This document shows, piece by piece, positions 16,515-23,636 of a stretch of DNA of 42,730 nt (positions are counted from its first letter, which is position 1; each line of letters opens with the position of its first letter). This DNA is from Fidelibacterota bacterium. GTDB lineage: Bacteria > Fidelibacterota > UBA2242 > JAOZSR01. Where the stretch lies: positions 1 through 42,730 of the forward strand of contig JAOZSR010000024.1 of assembly GCA_029939575.1 (NCBI GenBank), given 5' to 3'. The notes under the pieces are model-generated. The model was not told the origin of the DNA. It saw nothing but the letters and a program-made list of their open reading frames with translations, and did no database searches. A program made the translations under genes and the position numbers.

Positions 16515-17105
16515 TTATTTTTTTAATATAAATAAATGATTATATACACGCTTGCCGTATTTTTCATTCCACTCATTTATCACCGCGTCAACAACTATTT
16601 CTAAACCAGTGTTTTTTATCTCATCATACCATTCATCTCCCGAATAAATATTAACATTCCATCCCCCTTTTTCATTAAATCTAATATTATTTTCCTTTTC
16701 AAAGCCTTGCCACAAAGTAATAATTACATATTTACGGCTTATTCTTTTTAATTCCTGAAAGGCAGTCCGATATGGGTGGACATAATCTAAGCCGTGGTGC
16801 ACGACAGCGGCATCAAACACACTTCCTGAAATCGGTATATTCTTTGATAAATCAACTTTAGTAAAAATTTCATCTGGGTTATTAAACATTGCTGATTTTA
16901 AAAATGAGTCGCAATAATCACTCCCGTGATAACCGCCTTTATACCCAATATCTCTTAAAATTTTAATAAAATATCCAGTCCCGCATGATGCTTCAAAGAC
17001 TTTACGGCATTGGTTCGCTATTATAAACCCAGCAATCATATTTAAAGTCGGGGTTGAATAAAATTGATAATTATCGCCTAAATTGTCCCAATATGTTTTT
17101 TGCAT
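16515..17105 (-). CDS. class I SAM-dependent methyltransferase
   Basis: This is a 196-residue protein. VFEASCGTGYFIKILRDIGY (about residues 36-55) is motif I (ExGCGTG type). HGSDYCDSFLKSA (about 59-71) is motif II. FDAAVVHHGLDYV (about 97-109) is motif IV, and the C-terminus has a beta strand YNHLFILKK. It is of the Methyltransf_11/25 type that methylates small molecules or sugars. It lies 3 bases from the deacetylase and next to glycosyltransferases, so sugar O- or N-methylation is a reasonable inference. No DNA-methylase NPPY is present. Confidence 0.8.
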   Translation of the reverse strand: MQKTYWDNLGDNYQFYSTPTLNMIAGFIIANQCRKVFEASCGTGYFIKILRDIGYKGGYHGSDYCDSFLKSAMFNNPDEIFTKVDLSKNIPISGSVFDAAVVHHGLDYVHPYRTAFQELKRISRKYVIITLWQGFEKENNIRFNEKGGWNVNIYSGDEWYDEIKNTGLEIVVDAVINEWNEKYGKRVYNHLFILKK

Positions 17106-17129
17106 AAAATCCTTATTTTAAATAATATA

Positions 17130-17870
17130 CTATTCATTCATTTTAACCTTAGGTTCACAAGTCCCATCATCATATTCCACATCTTCTGGCGACCTTTCCA
17201 ACACTCGCCCCATTTTATAGTCAGAATCTTTAGCATATCCCCACGTGCCAGCCTCGCCAAACATATGATATGTCCAAATCTTTTTTGTATATCCTACCTT
17301 ATATCCAGCCTCTCTAATCTTTCCACAGACATCATGCTCCTCATTTCCTCGACCGTCTTTCTCGAATTTATCAGTCCAGCCGCCAATTTTTTTTATTAAA
17401 TCAGTTCTCATAATTCGGTATGATCCACCACACACATTATTAGCGACTATATCAACATATTCCTGATTATTAAATATCTGGCCTACTCCTATTAATACTT
17501 GAGGCCTAAGGGCTAATGCTCCAAATTCCTTGTGTTGGTCCATTAAAGCGACCATTCTTTCCAGCCAGCAAGGTTCTAAATCTGGAGCAATGCAATCATT
17601 GTCAACAGTAATAAAATAAGGCGAAGATTGGACTATCCGTAAGCCCACATTCAACGCCTTTTCTAAACCTATGTTTTCTTTATTTAAAATTAAAGCATTT
17701 ATTTTCCCTGTGCACTTCAATTCTCTCAAATAGCTTTTAGTGCCATTATCCGTTGAATTATTGTCAACAACAATTAAACGATACGGATACTTAGTCCTCT
17801 TAATAATCGAATCAATAGTTATCTTTGTAAAAGCTAACCGATTGAAAGTTATTAATAATATATCAACCAT
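17130..17870 (-). CDS. GT2-family glycosyltransferase
   Basis: This 246-residue protein is a compact GT-A enzyme. ILLITFNRLAFTKITIDSII (about residues 4-23), VVDNNSTDNGT (about 34-44) and NIGLEKALNVGL (about 66-77) come first. TVDNDCIAPDLEPCWLERM (about 88-106) has the DxD-equivalent DND. GRGNEEHDVCGKIREAGYKVGY (about 183-204) has the ED/EH motif. It is an inverting sugar transferase with unknown donor, in the same operon as the methyltransferase and deacetylase. Confidence 0.85.
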   Translation of the reverse strand: MVDILLITFNRLAFTKITIDSIIKRTKYPYRLIVVDNNSTDNGTKSYLRELKCTGKINALILNKENIGLEKALNVGLRIVQSSPYFITVDNDCIAPDLEPCWLERMVALMDQHKEFGALALRPQVLIGVGQIFNNQEYVDIVANNVCGGSYRIMRTDLIKKIGGWTDKFEKDGRGNEEHDVCGKIREAGYKVGYTKKIWTYHMFGEAGTWGYAKDSDYKMGRVLERSPEDVEYDDGTCEPKVKMNE

Positions 17871-17885
17871 AAAATAATTTATTTT

Positions 17886-18221
17886 TTAATTCATAATATC
17901 TTTAAAGAATTTAACAAATGTATAACAACCGCCAAAAATACCACCAAAAGCCAATAATAAATAGATTACAAATCTACCAAATTTCCCCGCTCCTTTTAAT
18001 TCTACTAAAATATCATGCATACTATCTACTTTTTCCACTATCCCAGGCCTGCTATTGCCGTCACCGAATAAAGCTATATTCATTTTAGTGACATCTCTTT
18101 CCAACCTGTGAATCATTTTCAATGTTTCAGGAGCTGTTTTATGGACAGGGATTTCCTTAATTAATGCCTTAAACCACATTCGAGCTTCTGCAATTGTCAT
18201 ATAATTTTCCGTATTATCCAT
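17886..18221 (-). CDS. C-tail-anchored membrane protein, holin-like topology
   Basis: This is a 111-residue protein. The cytoplasmic part is helical (ARMWFKALIKEIPVHK, then ETLKMIHRLERDVTKMNIAL). A hydrophobic C-terminal segment (VIYLLLAFGGIFGGCYTFVKFF, about residues 85-106) follows. The coil-plus-C-terminal-span layout recalls XhlA/haemolysin-type phage proteins. It forms a cluster with two other tiny membrane proteins. It may be a lysis accessory, or it may anchor glycan enzymes at the membrane; neither is proven. Confidence 0.5.
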   Translation of the reverse strand: MDNTENYMTIAEARMWFKALIKEIPVHKTAPETLKMIHRLERDVTKMNIALFGDGNSRPGIVEKVDSMHDILVELKGAGKFGRFVIYLLLAFGGIFGGCYTFVKFFKDIMN

Positions 18222-18342
18222 ATAATTCCCAAATTACAATTAGCACAAAACCAGTAAAAAAAATACCGATTAAAGCGAACGCTACAAGCATCCACCAACT
18301 AACAAATTTAATTATTTTTTTAAATATATTATTTTTTAGCAT
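18214..18342 (-). CDS. 42-residue membrane protein
   Basis: The ATG overlaps the end of the upstream membrane gene and the stop overlaps the ATG of the downstream one, so it fits the operon exactly. It starts MLKNNIFKKIIKFVSWW, then runs through a continuous hydrophobic span MLVAFALIGIFFTGFVLIVI to ELYG. One transmembrane helix with a basic N-terminus suggests an N-in topology. It is a possible holin or antiholin partner. Confidence 0.55.
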   Translation of the reverse strand: MLKNNIFKKIIKFVSWWMLVAFALIGIFFTGFVLIVIWELYG

Positions 18343-18529
18343 ACACGATTTTCCCAGTCGCATAACTCCCAACACCGAAAATAATAGCGTTTAAACCTCC
18401 ATAAAAAACAACTTCTGACTCTCCTATAATATTTTTTGCTGCTAAATATGCTATAACTAATCCCACTATCGCAGCTAAAGAACTTTTTTTCCCGCTTAAA
18501 AATATTAAGCAATTTTTTATAATTTTCAT
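18329..18529 (-). CDS. 66-residue two-span membrane protein, candidate holin
   Basis: After a basic N-terminus (MKIIKNCLIFLSGKK) come hydrophobic segments SSLAAIVGLVIAYLAAKNII and VVFYGGLNAIIFGVGSYATG, and then a basic end VYAKK. Two short spans with charged ends is the class II holin layout. It lies far from the amidase, so there is an alternative holin candidate at 4841. The overlap with the next gene points to co-translation. Confidence 0.55.
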   Translation of the reverse strand: MKIIKNCLIFLSGKKSSLAAIVGLVIAYLAAKNIIGESEVVFYGGLNAIIFGVGSYATGKIVYAKK

Positions 18530-18548
18530 ATTTTTATATTAACTTTTA

Positions 18549-18722
18549 TTATTCATTCACATGCTCATACCAAGTGCCTTTAATCGAAAATGTCATATGT
18601 ATCCATCTGGCAGTATCGGGAGTTGTAACAACAAAATCTATAGATGCACCATTCCCCTTTGTTTCGTAACCGGAAATAAAAAAATGAGAACTATTGTAGA
18701 TTTTGTGATGGGAATGTGCCAT
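18549..18722 (-). CDS. 57-residue beta-rich small protein
   Basis: This frame starts MAHSHHKIYNSSHFF and ends WYEHVNE. The strands FISGYETKGNGASIDFVV and ARWIHMTFSIKG suggest a small beta-sandwich. The size and the pattern GASIDFVVTTPDTARW resemble small virion decoration proteins such as the 91-residue protein at 20128. It is too short for firm assignment. Confidence 0.5.
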   Translation of the reverse strand: MAHSHHKIYNSSHFFISGYETKGNGASIDFVVTTPDTARWIHMTFSIKGTWYEHVNE

Positions 18723-18754
18723 GGCTATTAAAGCCTTTGTTGATTAATCTAATT

Positions 18755-19420
18755 TCATATATTAAATTTAAAATAATCTTTTATTATTTTTATTAATTCA
18801 TAATCTTCTTTATACCATTCTTTTAAATTATTTATAGCTTTAGAAGATAATCTTTTATCACATGAAGCTATTTTATTCCTTTTTTTAAAATCATCGGGTA
18901 ATTTATAATTATCGCCTATATCAAGCTTCTTTTTTAATATTTCGAAATCTTCAGATAAATGGCTAGTCCTGCCGACAAAAAATACACTATTTAATTCCCC
19001 TAATAAATAATCCTTATTGACAAGCCAATCAGATAATCCGGCGTTGACATGCTGTATGCTGTTCATAGCGAATTTAGCTTTTTTACTTCCGATTGCTTCT
19101 GCTAATTGGTTCGGTGTTTTAAAAAGTTCGAATGATTCTCTTTCCTCCGGCATCCATATACCGTGATATAATGGCTTGCCCTGATTATATCTTCCCCAAA
19201 AACTGCTGGCAAAACGCTCGGCTGGATCTCTTATGAAAAAAATACTATTGCCTACTAACTTTTGACCATGTCCGTTTAATACTACTGTATATTTCTCTAA
19301 ATTGATATTACTGTCATTAAAATATCCGTGATCATAACATCCCTTTTTCATGGCATATTTGAAAGAACTTCCCCCTGTCCTGGGAATATGTATAAAATTA
19401 ACTATTTTACGCTCTAACAT
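18755..19420 (-). CDS. sulfotransferase-family protein (PAPS-dependent)
   Basis: This is a 221-residue protein. FIHIPRTGGSSFKYAMK (about residues 9-25) is the 5'-phosphosulfate loop of membrane-type carbohydrate sulfotransferases (H-x-P+-TGG-S/T-S). SIFFIRDPAERFASSFWGRY (about 59-78) is the 3'-phosphate motif (RDP-x2-R-x2-S). These enzymes move sulfate from PAPS to a sugar hydroxyl or amine. No transmembrane segment is seen. It overlaps the GT2 gene upstream by 14 bases, so it is co-translated with a sugar transferase. This suggests a sulfated glycan product. PAPS supply would have to come from the host. Confidence 0.85.
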   Translation of the reverse strand: MLERKIVNFIHIPRTGGSSFKYAMKKGCYDHGYFNDSNINLEKYTVVLNGHGQKLVGNSIFFIRDPAERFASSFWGRYNQGKPLYHGIWMPEERESFELFKTPNQLAEAIGSKKAKFAMNSIQHVNAGLSDWLVNKDYLLGELNSVFFVGRTSHLSEDFEILKKKLDIGDNYKLPDDFKKRNKIASCDKRLSSKAINNLKEWYKEDYELIKIIKDYFKFNI

Positions 19421-20126
19421 GCTGAATATATAATATTGAATTTATCATTTTAGTCTTATTTCCTCTCGTAATATACCAAAAATAAGAAAAATCATCTCCC
19501 CACGGGTTGCCCAACGGCTGCCAATGTCCATCTTCCATTCTGCAAATTTCTTTAAATTTTTCATTTCTAGCAACTAATCTTTCTGGGAAACTGCCATCTT
19601 TGCCGTAAGGCACTGTCACATCTTCTGGGAAAAACCATTTCAAATCTTTATGGAATACAAATGAACCAGCCCCGATCATTCCACTTTTTACATTTTTAAC
19701 GCCGTCTTCATTAATTGGCTCTATTATTCTATAGCCATCGCAATCCTTATTTAAAATGAGCATCCCCGAATTGAATATTTTAATATCTTCGTTCTCACTT
19801 ATAGCTTTATTATATTCTTCTAAATAAGTGCTTATATATTCATCGTCAGCGTCAAGCCAGCAAATCCAGTCATTTTTTGCCATTCTCATCCCCATGTTTC
19901 GAGCAATTAATCTACCGTGATTCTCTGGCAAGAAATAAGCCCTGATACGAGCTTTATGCCTCATAAAACTCTTAATAATTTTAGCACTATCATCAGTTGA
20001 ACCATCATCAATAATTATAATTTCAAAATTATCATAAGTCTGGCTGATAAGGCTTTGCAAACAGCGGCCTATTCCATCTTCCTTATTGTAACAAGGGATA
20101 ATTATACTAAAATAATTTTCATTCAT
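19407..20126 (-). CDS. GT2-family glycosyltransferase
   Basis: This 239-residue protein is a classic GT-A enzyme. FSIIIPCYNKEDGIGRCLQS (about residues 6-25), IIIIDDGSTDDSAKII (about 36-51) and ENHGRLIARNMGM (about 68-80) come first. WICWLDADDEYI (about 87-98) carries the DxD metal motif (DADD). DDFSYFWYITR follows near the C-terminus (about 215-225), in the place of the base. It is the first glycan gene after the capsid decoration genes and overlaps the sulfotransferase. Confidence 0.88.
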   Translation of the reverse strand: MNENYFSIIIPCYNKEDGIGRCLQSLISQTYDNFEIIIIDDGSTDDSAKIIKSFMRHKARIRAYFLPENHGRLIARNMGMRMAKNDWICWLDADDEYISTYLEEYNKAISENEDIKIFNSGMLILNKDCDGYRIIEPINEDGVKNVKSGMIGAGSFVFHKDLKWFFPEDVTVPYGKDGSFPERLVARNEKFKEICRMEDGHWQPLGNPWGDDFSYFWYITRGNKTKMINSILYIQHVRA

Positions 20127-20127
20127 A

Positions 20128-20403
20128 TTACTCTATGTAAACTACAGCTCTGGCATTAGTCCCCGTAATGTTGACATAACACCCGCTTTTTAATAAAAGA
20201 GGTTTATTAAAATGAACATTTTGGCTATTACCATCTTGAATCCTGGCTACGCCAGCTAAAGCAGAAGCTGTTTTTGAATCATCAGCCTCATCATATATCT
20301 CGATTGAGCCATCGTTATCACCGCCAATAGTGAGGGCATAACCCCAAAGAGTTATTTTATCAGTGCTGACCTGCGTGTCAGCTGATATTGCTTGTGCTCT
20401 CAT
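20128..20403 (-). CDS. small beta-rich virion protein
   Basis: This 91-residue protein reads as beta strands: DKITLWGYALTIGGDNDGSI, EIYDEADDSKTASALAGVAR, FNKPLLLKSGCYVNITGTNA, VVYIE. This is the pattern of small phage structural or decoration proteins with a central GxIxIyD strand. It lies right after the capsid genes and 1 base before the glycan island. Function is inferred from place and strand pattern. Confidence 0.6.
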   Translation of the reverse strand: MRAQAISADTQVSTDKITLWGYALTIGGDNDGSIEIYDEADDSKTASALAGVARIQDGNSQNVHFNKPLLLKSGCYVNITGTNARAVVYIE

Positions 20404-20432
20404 AATTTTAATTTATTATTTAATAACTTATT

Positions 20433-20461
20433 CCGCCCGCCCGCCATAAGCGAGCGAGTGG
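20433..20461 (-). other. strong GC-rich hairpin between decoration genes
   Basis: In an AT-rich 71-base gap, CCGCCCGCCCGC (20433-20444) faces GCGAGCGAGTGG (20450-20461) across a 5-base loop. On the - transcript these form 12 positions with one mismatch and G-T wobbles. No T-run follows, so it is not a standard terminator. It could stop 3' exonucleases or mark a processing site between the capsid genes and the glycan island. Confidence 0.6.
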
Positions 20462-20474
20462 AGAAACTATCAAA

Positions 20475-21119
20475 TTAAGTAGTTGTTGTCGAAGTTGAGG
20501 AAGATGTCGTGGTAGTGGAACTAGATGTCGTGGTAGTGGAACTGGAAGTGGTAGTAATGGTGGTTGACGTAGAAGTAGAACTAGAAGTTGAACTAGATGT
20601 AGTAGTAGTCGAACTAGATGTAGATGTAGTAGAACTCGATGTAGTAGTAGTAGTAGTCGAGCTCGATGTAGTAGTCGCCAACGATCCTGTTACTACATAC
20701 TTAACACTAACATACAATCCGCTTAAATTATCAGCAGACGCATTTTTAGTCAGCTGCAATTCCAACACACTGTCTTCTCTCACGTTCCTATTCTGATCCA
20801 TTGTAATTACTTTAGCTGTATCACCCATTATCGCTACCGTTTTATTGTATGTATCAGCAGTTGCTAATAAATTATCATTCATCGTCAAATTAACAAGCTG
20901 GACATCCCAATAATTAGTACCACTCAACGCTATGTCAGTATCTACAACCAAAGTCATATCTATTATTCTAATATCAGCTTCAGCTGTTAGAAGATAATAG
21001 TTTCCAGAAGCACTTATATCCCCCAGATTATCAGCGGATATAGAAAACTCAATTTCATCATCCTCTCTGGCATAACTAGGCAGATAGCTTTGCATTGATC
21101 TCTTGTGTATTCTCGGCAT
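20475..21119 (-). CDS. decoration-type virion protein with 66-residue Ser/Thr tail (paralog A)
   Basis: This is a 214-residue protein. Residues 1-148 form a beta-rich domain with NLGDISASGNYYL, NYWDVQLVNLTMNDNLLATAD and SVLELQLTKNASADNLSGLY...VKYVVTG. The rest (149-214) is only Thr, Ser and one Ile, running straight to the stop. The neighbour at 21129 shares the same blocks, so this is a tandem duplication with very different tail lengths. Placed just after the major capsid gene, it is probably a head decoration or fibre protein whose tail projects outward. Confidence 0.72.
   Translation of the reverse strand: MPRIHKRSMQSYLPSYAREDDEIEFSISADNLGDISASGNYYLLTAEADIRIIDMTLVVDTDIALSGTNYWDVQLVNLTMNDNLLATADTYNKTVAIMGDTAKVITMDQNRNVREDSVLELQLTKNASADNLSGLYVSVKYVVTGSLATTTSSSTTTTTTSSSTTSTSSSTTTTSSSTSSSTSTSTTITTTSSSTTTTSSSTTTTSSSTSTTTT
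20478..20675 (-). repeat. Ser/Thr tail tract (66 codons)
   Basis: Low-complexity Thr/Ser coding ends directly at the stop codon. It has the same style as the tracts in the two stalk proteins at 8157-8828 and 10009-10569. It forms a free C-terminus here, not an internal linker. Confidence 0.9.
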
Positions 21120-21128
21120 AAAATTACG

Positions 21129-21614
21129 TTAAGTAGTCGTAGTTGTGGTAGTGGTAGTAGTGGAAGTGGTAGTAACGACACCAGTTACAACGTATTCGAT
21201 TTCAACAAGCAACCCAGATAAATTATCAGCAGATGCGACTTTAGTAAGCTGTAACTCTAAAACATCGTCAGGGGCTAAATTGATATTTTGGTCAGGCGTG
21301 ATTTCATAAACTGTATCATTCGTTAAAGTTGAATCATAGTTCATGTTATCAGCTGTAGCCAAAAGATCATCGACCCTTGTCATATTAGCGAGTTGAACGG
21401 TCCAATAGTTTGTAGTGCTAATAGTAATGGTAGTATCAACCACTAATTTAATAGCAGTGATTCTGACCTCGCTAGGAGCAGCAAACACGTGGTAATTTCC
21501 GCTAGCACTAATATCACCTAAATTGTGACGAGCTACTTTCTTCTCAAAAGCCTTATCACCTGGATAAAATCCTGGGTGGTAATCTTCGAAAGTTCGTTTG
21601 TTTTTTACTGGCAT
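21129..21614 (-). CDS. decoration-type virion protein with short Thr tail (paralog B)
   Basis: This 161-residue protein is homologous to the 20475 gene: NLGDISASGNYHV, NYWTVQLANMTRVDDLLATAD and DVLELQLTKVASADNLSGLL...IEYVVTG. The N-termini differ (MPVKNKRTFEDYHPGFYPG against MPRIHKRSMQSYLPSY). The tail is only about 14 residues, nearly all Thr. The pair shows tract-length change after duplication. It is read after the terminator-like hairpin that follows the capsid gene. Confidence 0.72.
   Translation of the reverse strand: MPVKNKRTFEDYHPGFYPGDKAFEKKVARHNLGDISASGNYHVFAAPSEVRITAIKLVVDTTITISTTNYWTVQLANMTRVDDLLATADNMNYDSTLTNDTVYEITPDQNINLAPDDVLELQLTKVASADNLSGLLVEIEYVVTGVVTTTSTTTTTTTTTT
21132..21173 (-). 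repeat. short Thr tail tract (14 codons)
   Basis: Thirteen Thr and one Ser run directly to the stop of paralog B. It is the shortest of the four Ser/Thr tracts. Confidence 0.8.
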
Positions 21615-21664
21615 ATATTAAACGACTAAATTAATTAATTTTGTTTCTATTTTTATTTTAGAAA

Positions 21665-21691
21665 GGCGGACGACTATAATTATCGTCCGCC
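21665..21691 (-). terminator. intrinsic terminator after the major capsid gene
   Basis: GGCGGACGA (21665-21673) pairs perfectly with TCGTCCGCC (21683-21691). On the - transcript the 9-bp stem comes 6 bases after the capsid stop and is followed by TTTCTAAAAT, a short U tract. Partial termination here would make capsid mRNA more abundant than the genes downstream. Confidence 0.65.
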
Positions 21692-21697
21692 CATAAC

Positions 21698-22852
21698 TTA
21701 TATTAAGTTTCTGTGAATCCCAAAAGCAGATGTAGCATTTCTAACCTCACAAGTATATTGACCTGTGACCATTGCTTCAATAGTACGCCCAGTTTTAGCC
21801 AGCATTTCTGCGGCCATAGTGTCGCCTTGTAACGGTCCAACTTTCACTCTGTCTAAATCGCCGATAACCATAATATCGTCCGGCATCCACGGATCAACGA
21901 TAACTTCTAGTTCAAAGCCTAGATCAGTTAAAAATCGTTCAACTGTAAATCCTACGGAACGAGTATCAAAGTCTGTACGTCGATATGCCTGATCGAAAGT
22001 AGAGATAACCCGTTTTAAAGCTCCACCAACCAAAATGAAACCACGTCCTAAAGCTCCGCCTGAATCGTCCCAAATGTCTTTATATAAAGCATTGGTAACA
22101 GCCTCAGTTAAATCTTCAGCAGTAGTAGTCACATTTCCGCCAGAACCGCTAGCATATTCAATAATGCCTCCCATAGAACCATAATCGGAATCAGAGGCGG
22201 CAGCCGCACTCTTAATACCATTTATAATAGAACTATCAAGGGAACGCATTATTTCCTTTAAGCGGTAAGCAGTTTGGTGAGCAAACTCAGAAGCAATACC
22301 AGCATGATCAATTTCTTGTCTTGATCTGGCCAATGTTATCCCCATACCAAAAATCTGAGTGTTATTAGTCACAGAAGTTCTTTCCTGTGTCCAATCTTCT
22401 TGAGTCGGCTTCCAACCCTCTTGTTTGGTATGAGCGATAATTATGATAGTGGCCTGATCAGCATGGGTTTCTCCGTCTGTTGATCCATGTCCACGTTCGA
22501 CAGTAAGAGTATCAGATGAAACTCCGGTTACCCGACAAACTTCAGTTTTGTTTCTCTCGTTGAATTTGAACAAAGTGCCAACAGCGAAACGAGCCCCATG
22601 GTCAGTAGCAACATCAATAGCGGTTTCAGAAGCATCTAAGGCTTCATTTAAAGTAGCAGTGTTAGGATTTAATTTATCTTCGTTCCATTTATGTGAACGC
22701 TGTGTGGCCGTAAAGCCTCCAGCCCCGACACGATTTAAAAGAGCCGTATTATCCAAACGGATAACCTCAGCTAATTCCTCAGACAAATCAATTTTACCTG
22801 TTCCTGCGGTAATATCAAATGAAGCTGCTCCCACAGCAGTAGCAAGTGCCAT
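21698..22852 (-). CDS. major capsid protein (DUF5309-like HK97 fold)
   Basis: This is a 384-residue protein. The N-arm is LSEELAEVIRLDNTALLNRVG. The E-loop side segment HKWNEDKLNPNTATLNEA is interrupted by a beta module at about residues 66-138 (ETAIDVATDHGARFAVG...VERGHGST...THADQATI). It continues with the conserved TQIFGMGITLARSRQEIDHAGIASEFAHQ region, LDSSIINGI (about 205-213), and a P-domain with GGIIEYASG and GALKRVISTFD. The end is EAMVTGQYTCEVRNATSAFG. This order and length fit the DUF5309 group of phage capsid proteins. It has its own promoter-terminator unit with the scaffold. Confidence 0.82.
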   Translation of the reverse strand: MALATAVGAASFDITAGTGKIDLSEELAEVIRLDNTALLNRVGAGGFTATQRSHKWNEDKLNPNTATLNEALDASETAIDVATDHGARFAVGTLFKFNERNKTEVCRVTGVSSDTLTVERGHGSTDGETHADQATIIIIAHTKQEGWKPTQEDWTQERTSVTNNTQIFGMGITLARSRQEIDHAGIASEFAHQTAYRLKEIMRSLDSSIINGIKSAAAASDSDYGSMGGIIEYASGSGGNVTTTAEDLTEAVTNALYKDIWDDSGGALGRGFILVGGALKRVISTFDQAYRRTDFDTRSVGFTVERFLTDLGFELEVIVDPWMPDDIMVIGDLDRVKVGPLQGDTMAAEMLAKTGRTIEAMVTGQYTCEVRNATSAFGIHRNLI

Positions 22853-22873
22853 ATGTGTAGTATCGCTAATTTT

Positions 22874-23575
22874 TTAAACCTTTTTTCCGCCAACCGTCAC
22901 CTTGCCCATAATACCCCTGGAAACATCTTCCAGAGTTTTACGTTCTTCAACCTGTTGTCCGTCGCCTTTTACCTCGACTTTTTTAACAGGAGTAGGTTCG
23001 GGCTTGCCGCCATCTTCGTCTTTTTCATCATCTTTCTTTTTTGTGGTCTTGCTGATTTTAATCTCATCAACGCGTTCATCAAGGAATTCAATCACTTGAT
23101 CAAGTGCGTCGTCAGCGTCCACCGGCTGTCCCTCAATAAGAGAAAGAGGATTATTTTCCAAAACCTTAGCTAATGTTTTGTCTTTTTCAATGACTTTTTG
23201 ATAGTCCTTGTTTTTTAAAACAGTACGAAGCACGCCAGTATTAAAGCGATTTAACTCTCGCTCGTTTTCAGCGGCTTGTTCATCAGCGTTAGGCTCAATT
23301 GGTTTTTCAAAAGAAAAAGGAGCTCCAGAGTTAGAAGAAACAGTAGACCGACTACGTTTACGCTTCTTCTCGCTCTTACGTTTGATGGCTTGGAGTCTGT
23401 TATGTTCCGCTTTGGAAATAGTAACACTCTCCTCATCTCCATCTTTATCCTCTTTTTTATCGGCGTTAGAATCATCGCCCTCGACTTTGTCCTCTTCGGA
23501 CTCGTCGGTTATAACGTCATCTTTTTTATCCTCTGCCTCGCTATCGGCAGGATTCTCTGATTTTGAATCAGGCAT
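22874..23575 (-). CDS. scaffolding protein
   Basis: This 233-residue protein has extreme charge. Residues 1-50 are acidic and disordered (DSEAEDKKDDVITDESEEDK). A basic patch (KRKSEKKRKRSRS, about 65-77) and a helical middle (RELNRFNTGVLRTVLKNKDYQ) follow, and the end is again mixed-charge. This composition and its position directly upstream of the capsid gene are typical of phage scaffolds. The first gene after the promoter at 23603-23631. Confidence 0.75.
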   Translation of the reverse strand: MPDSKSENPADSEAEDKKDDVITDESEEDKVEGDDSNADKKEDKDGDEESVTISKAEHNRLQAIKRKSEKKRKRSRSTVSSNSGAPFSFEKPIEPNADEQAAENERELNRFNTGVLRTVLKNKDYQKVIEKDKTLAKVLENNPLSLIEGQPVDADDALDQVIEFLDERVDEIKISKTTKKKDDEKDEDGGKPEPTPVKKVEVKGDGQQVEERKTLEDVSRGIMGKVTVGGKKV

Positions 23576-23602
23576 AATTTTACAATTATTTTATTAATAA
23601 AA

Positions 23603-23631
23603 ATTATAGCACACATTAGCTAAAAAAGCAA
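23603..23631 (-). promoter_or_regulatory. extended -10 promoter for scaffold and capsid genes
   Basis: On the - strand: TTGCTT (23626-23631), 17 bases, then TATAAT (23603-23608) with TGC directly before it, an exact extended -10. It lies in the 61-base gap between the 957-residue protein and the scaffold. The expected start is about 28 bases before the scaffold start codon. Confidence 0.72.
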
Positions 23632-23636
23632 ACAAA

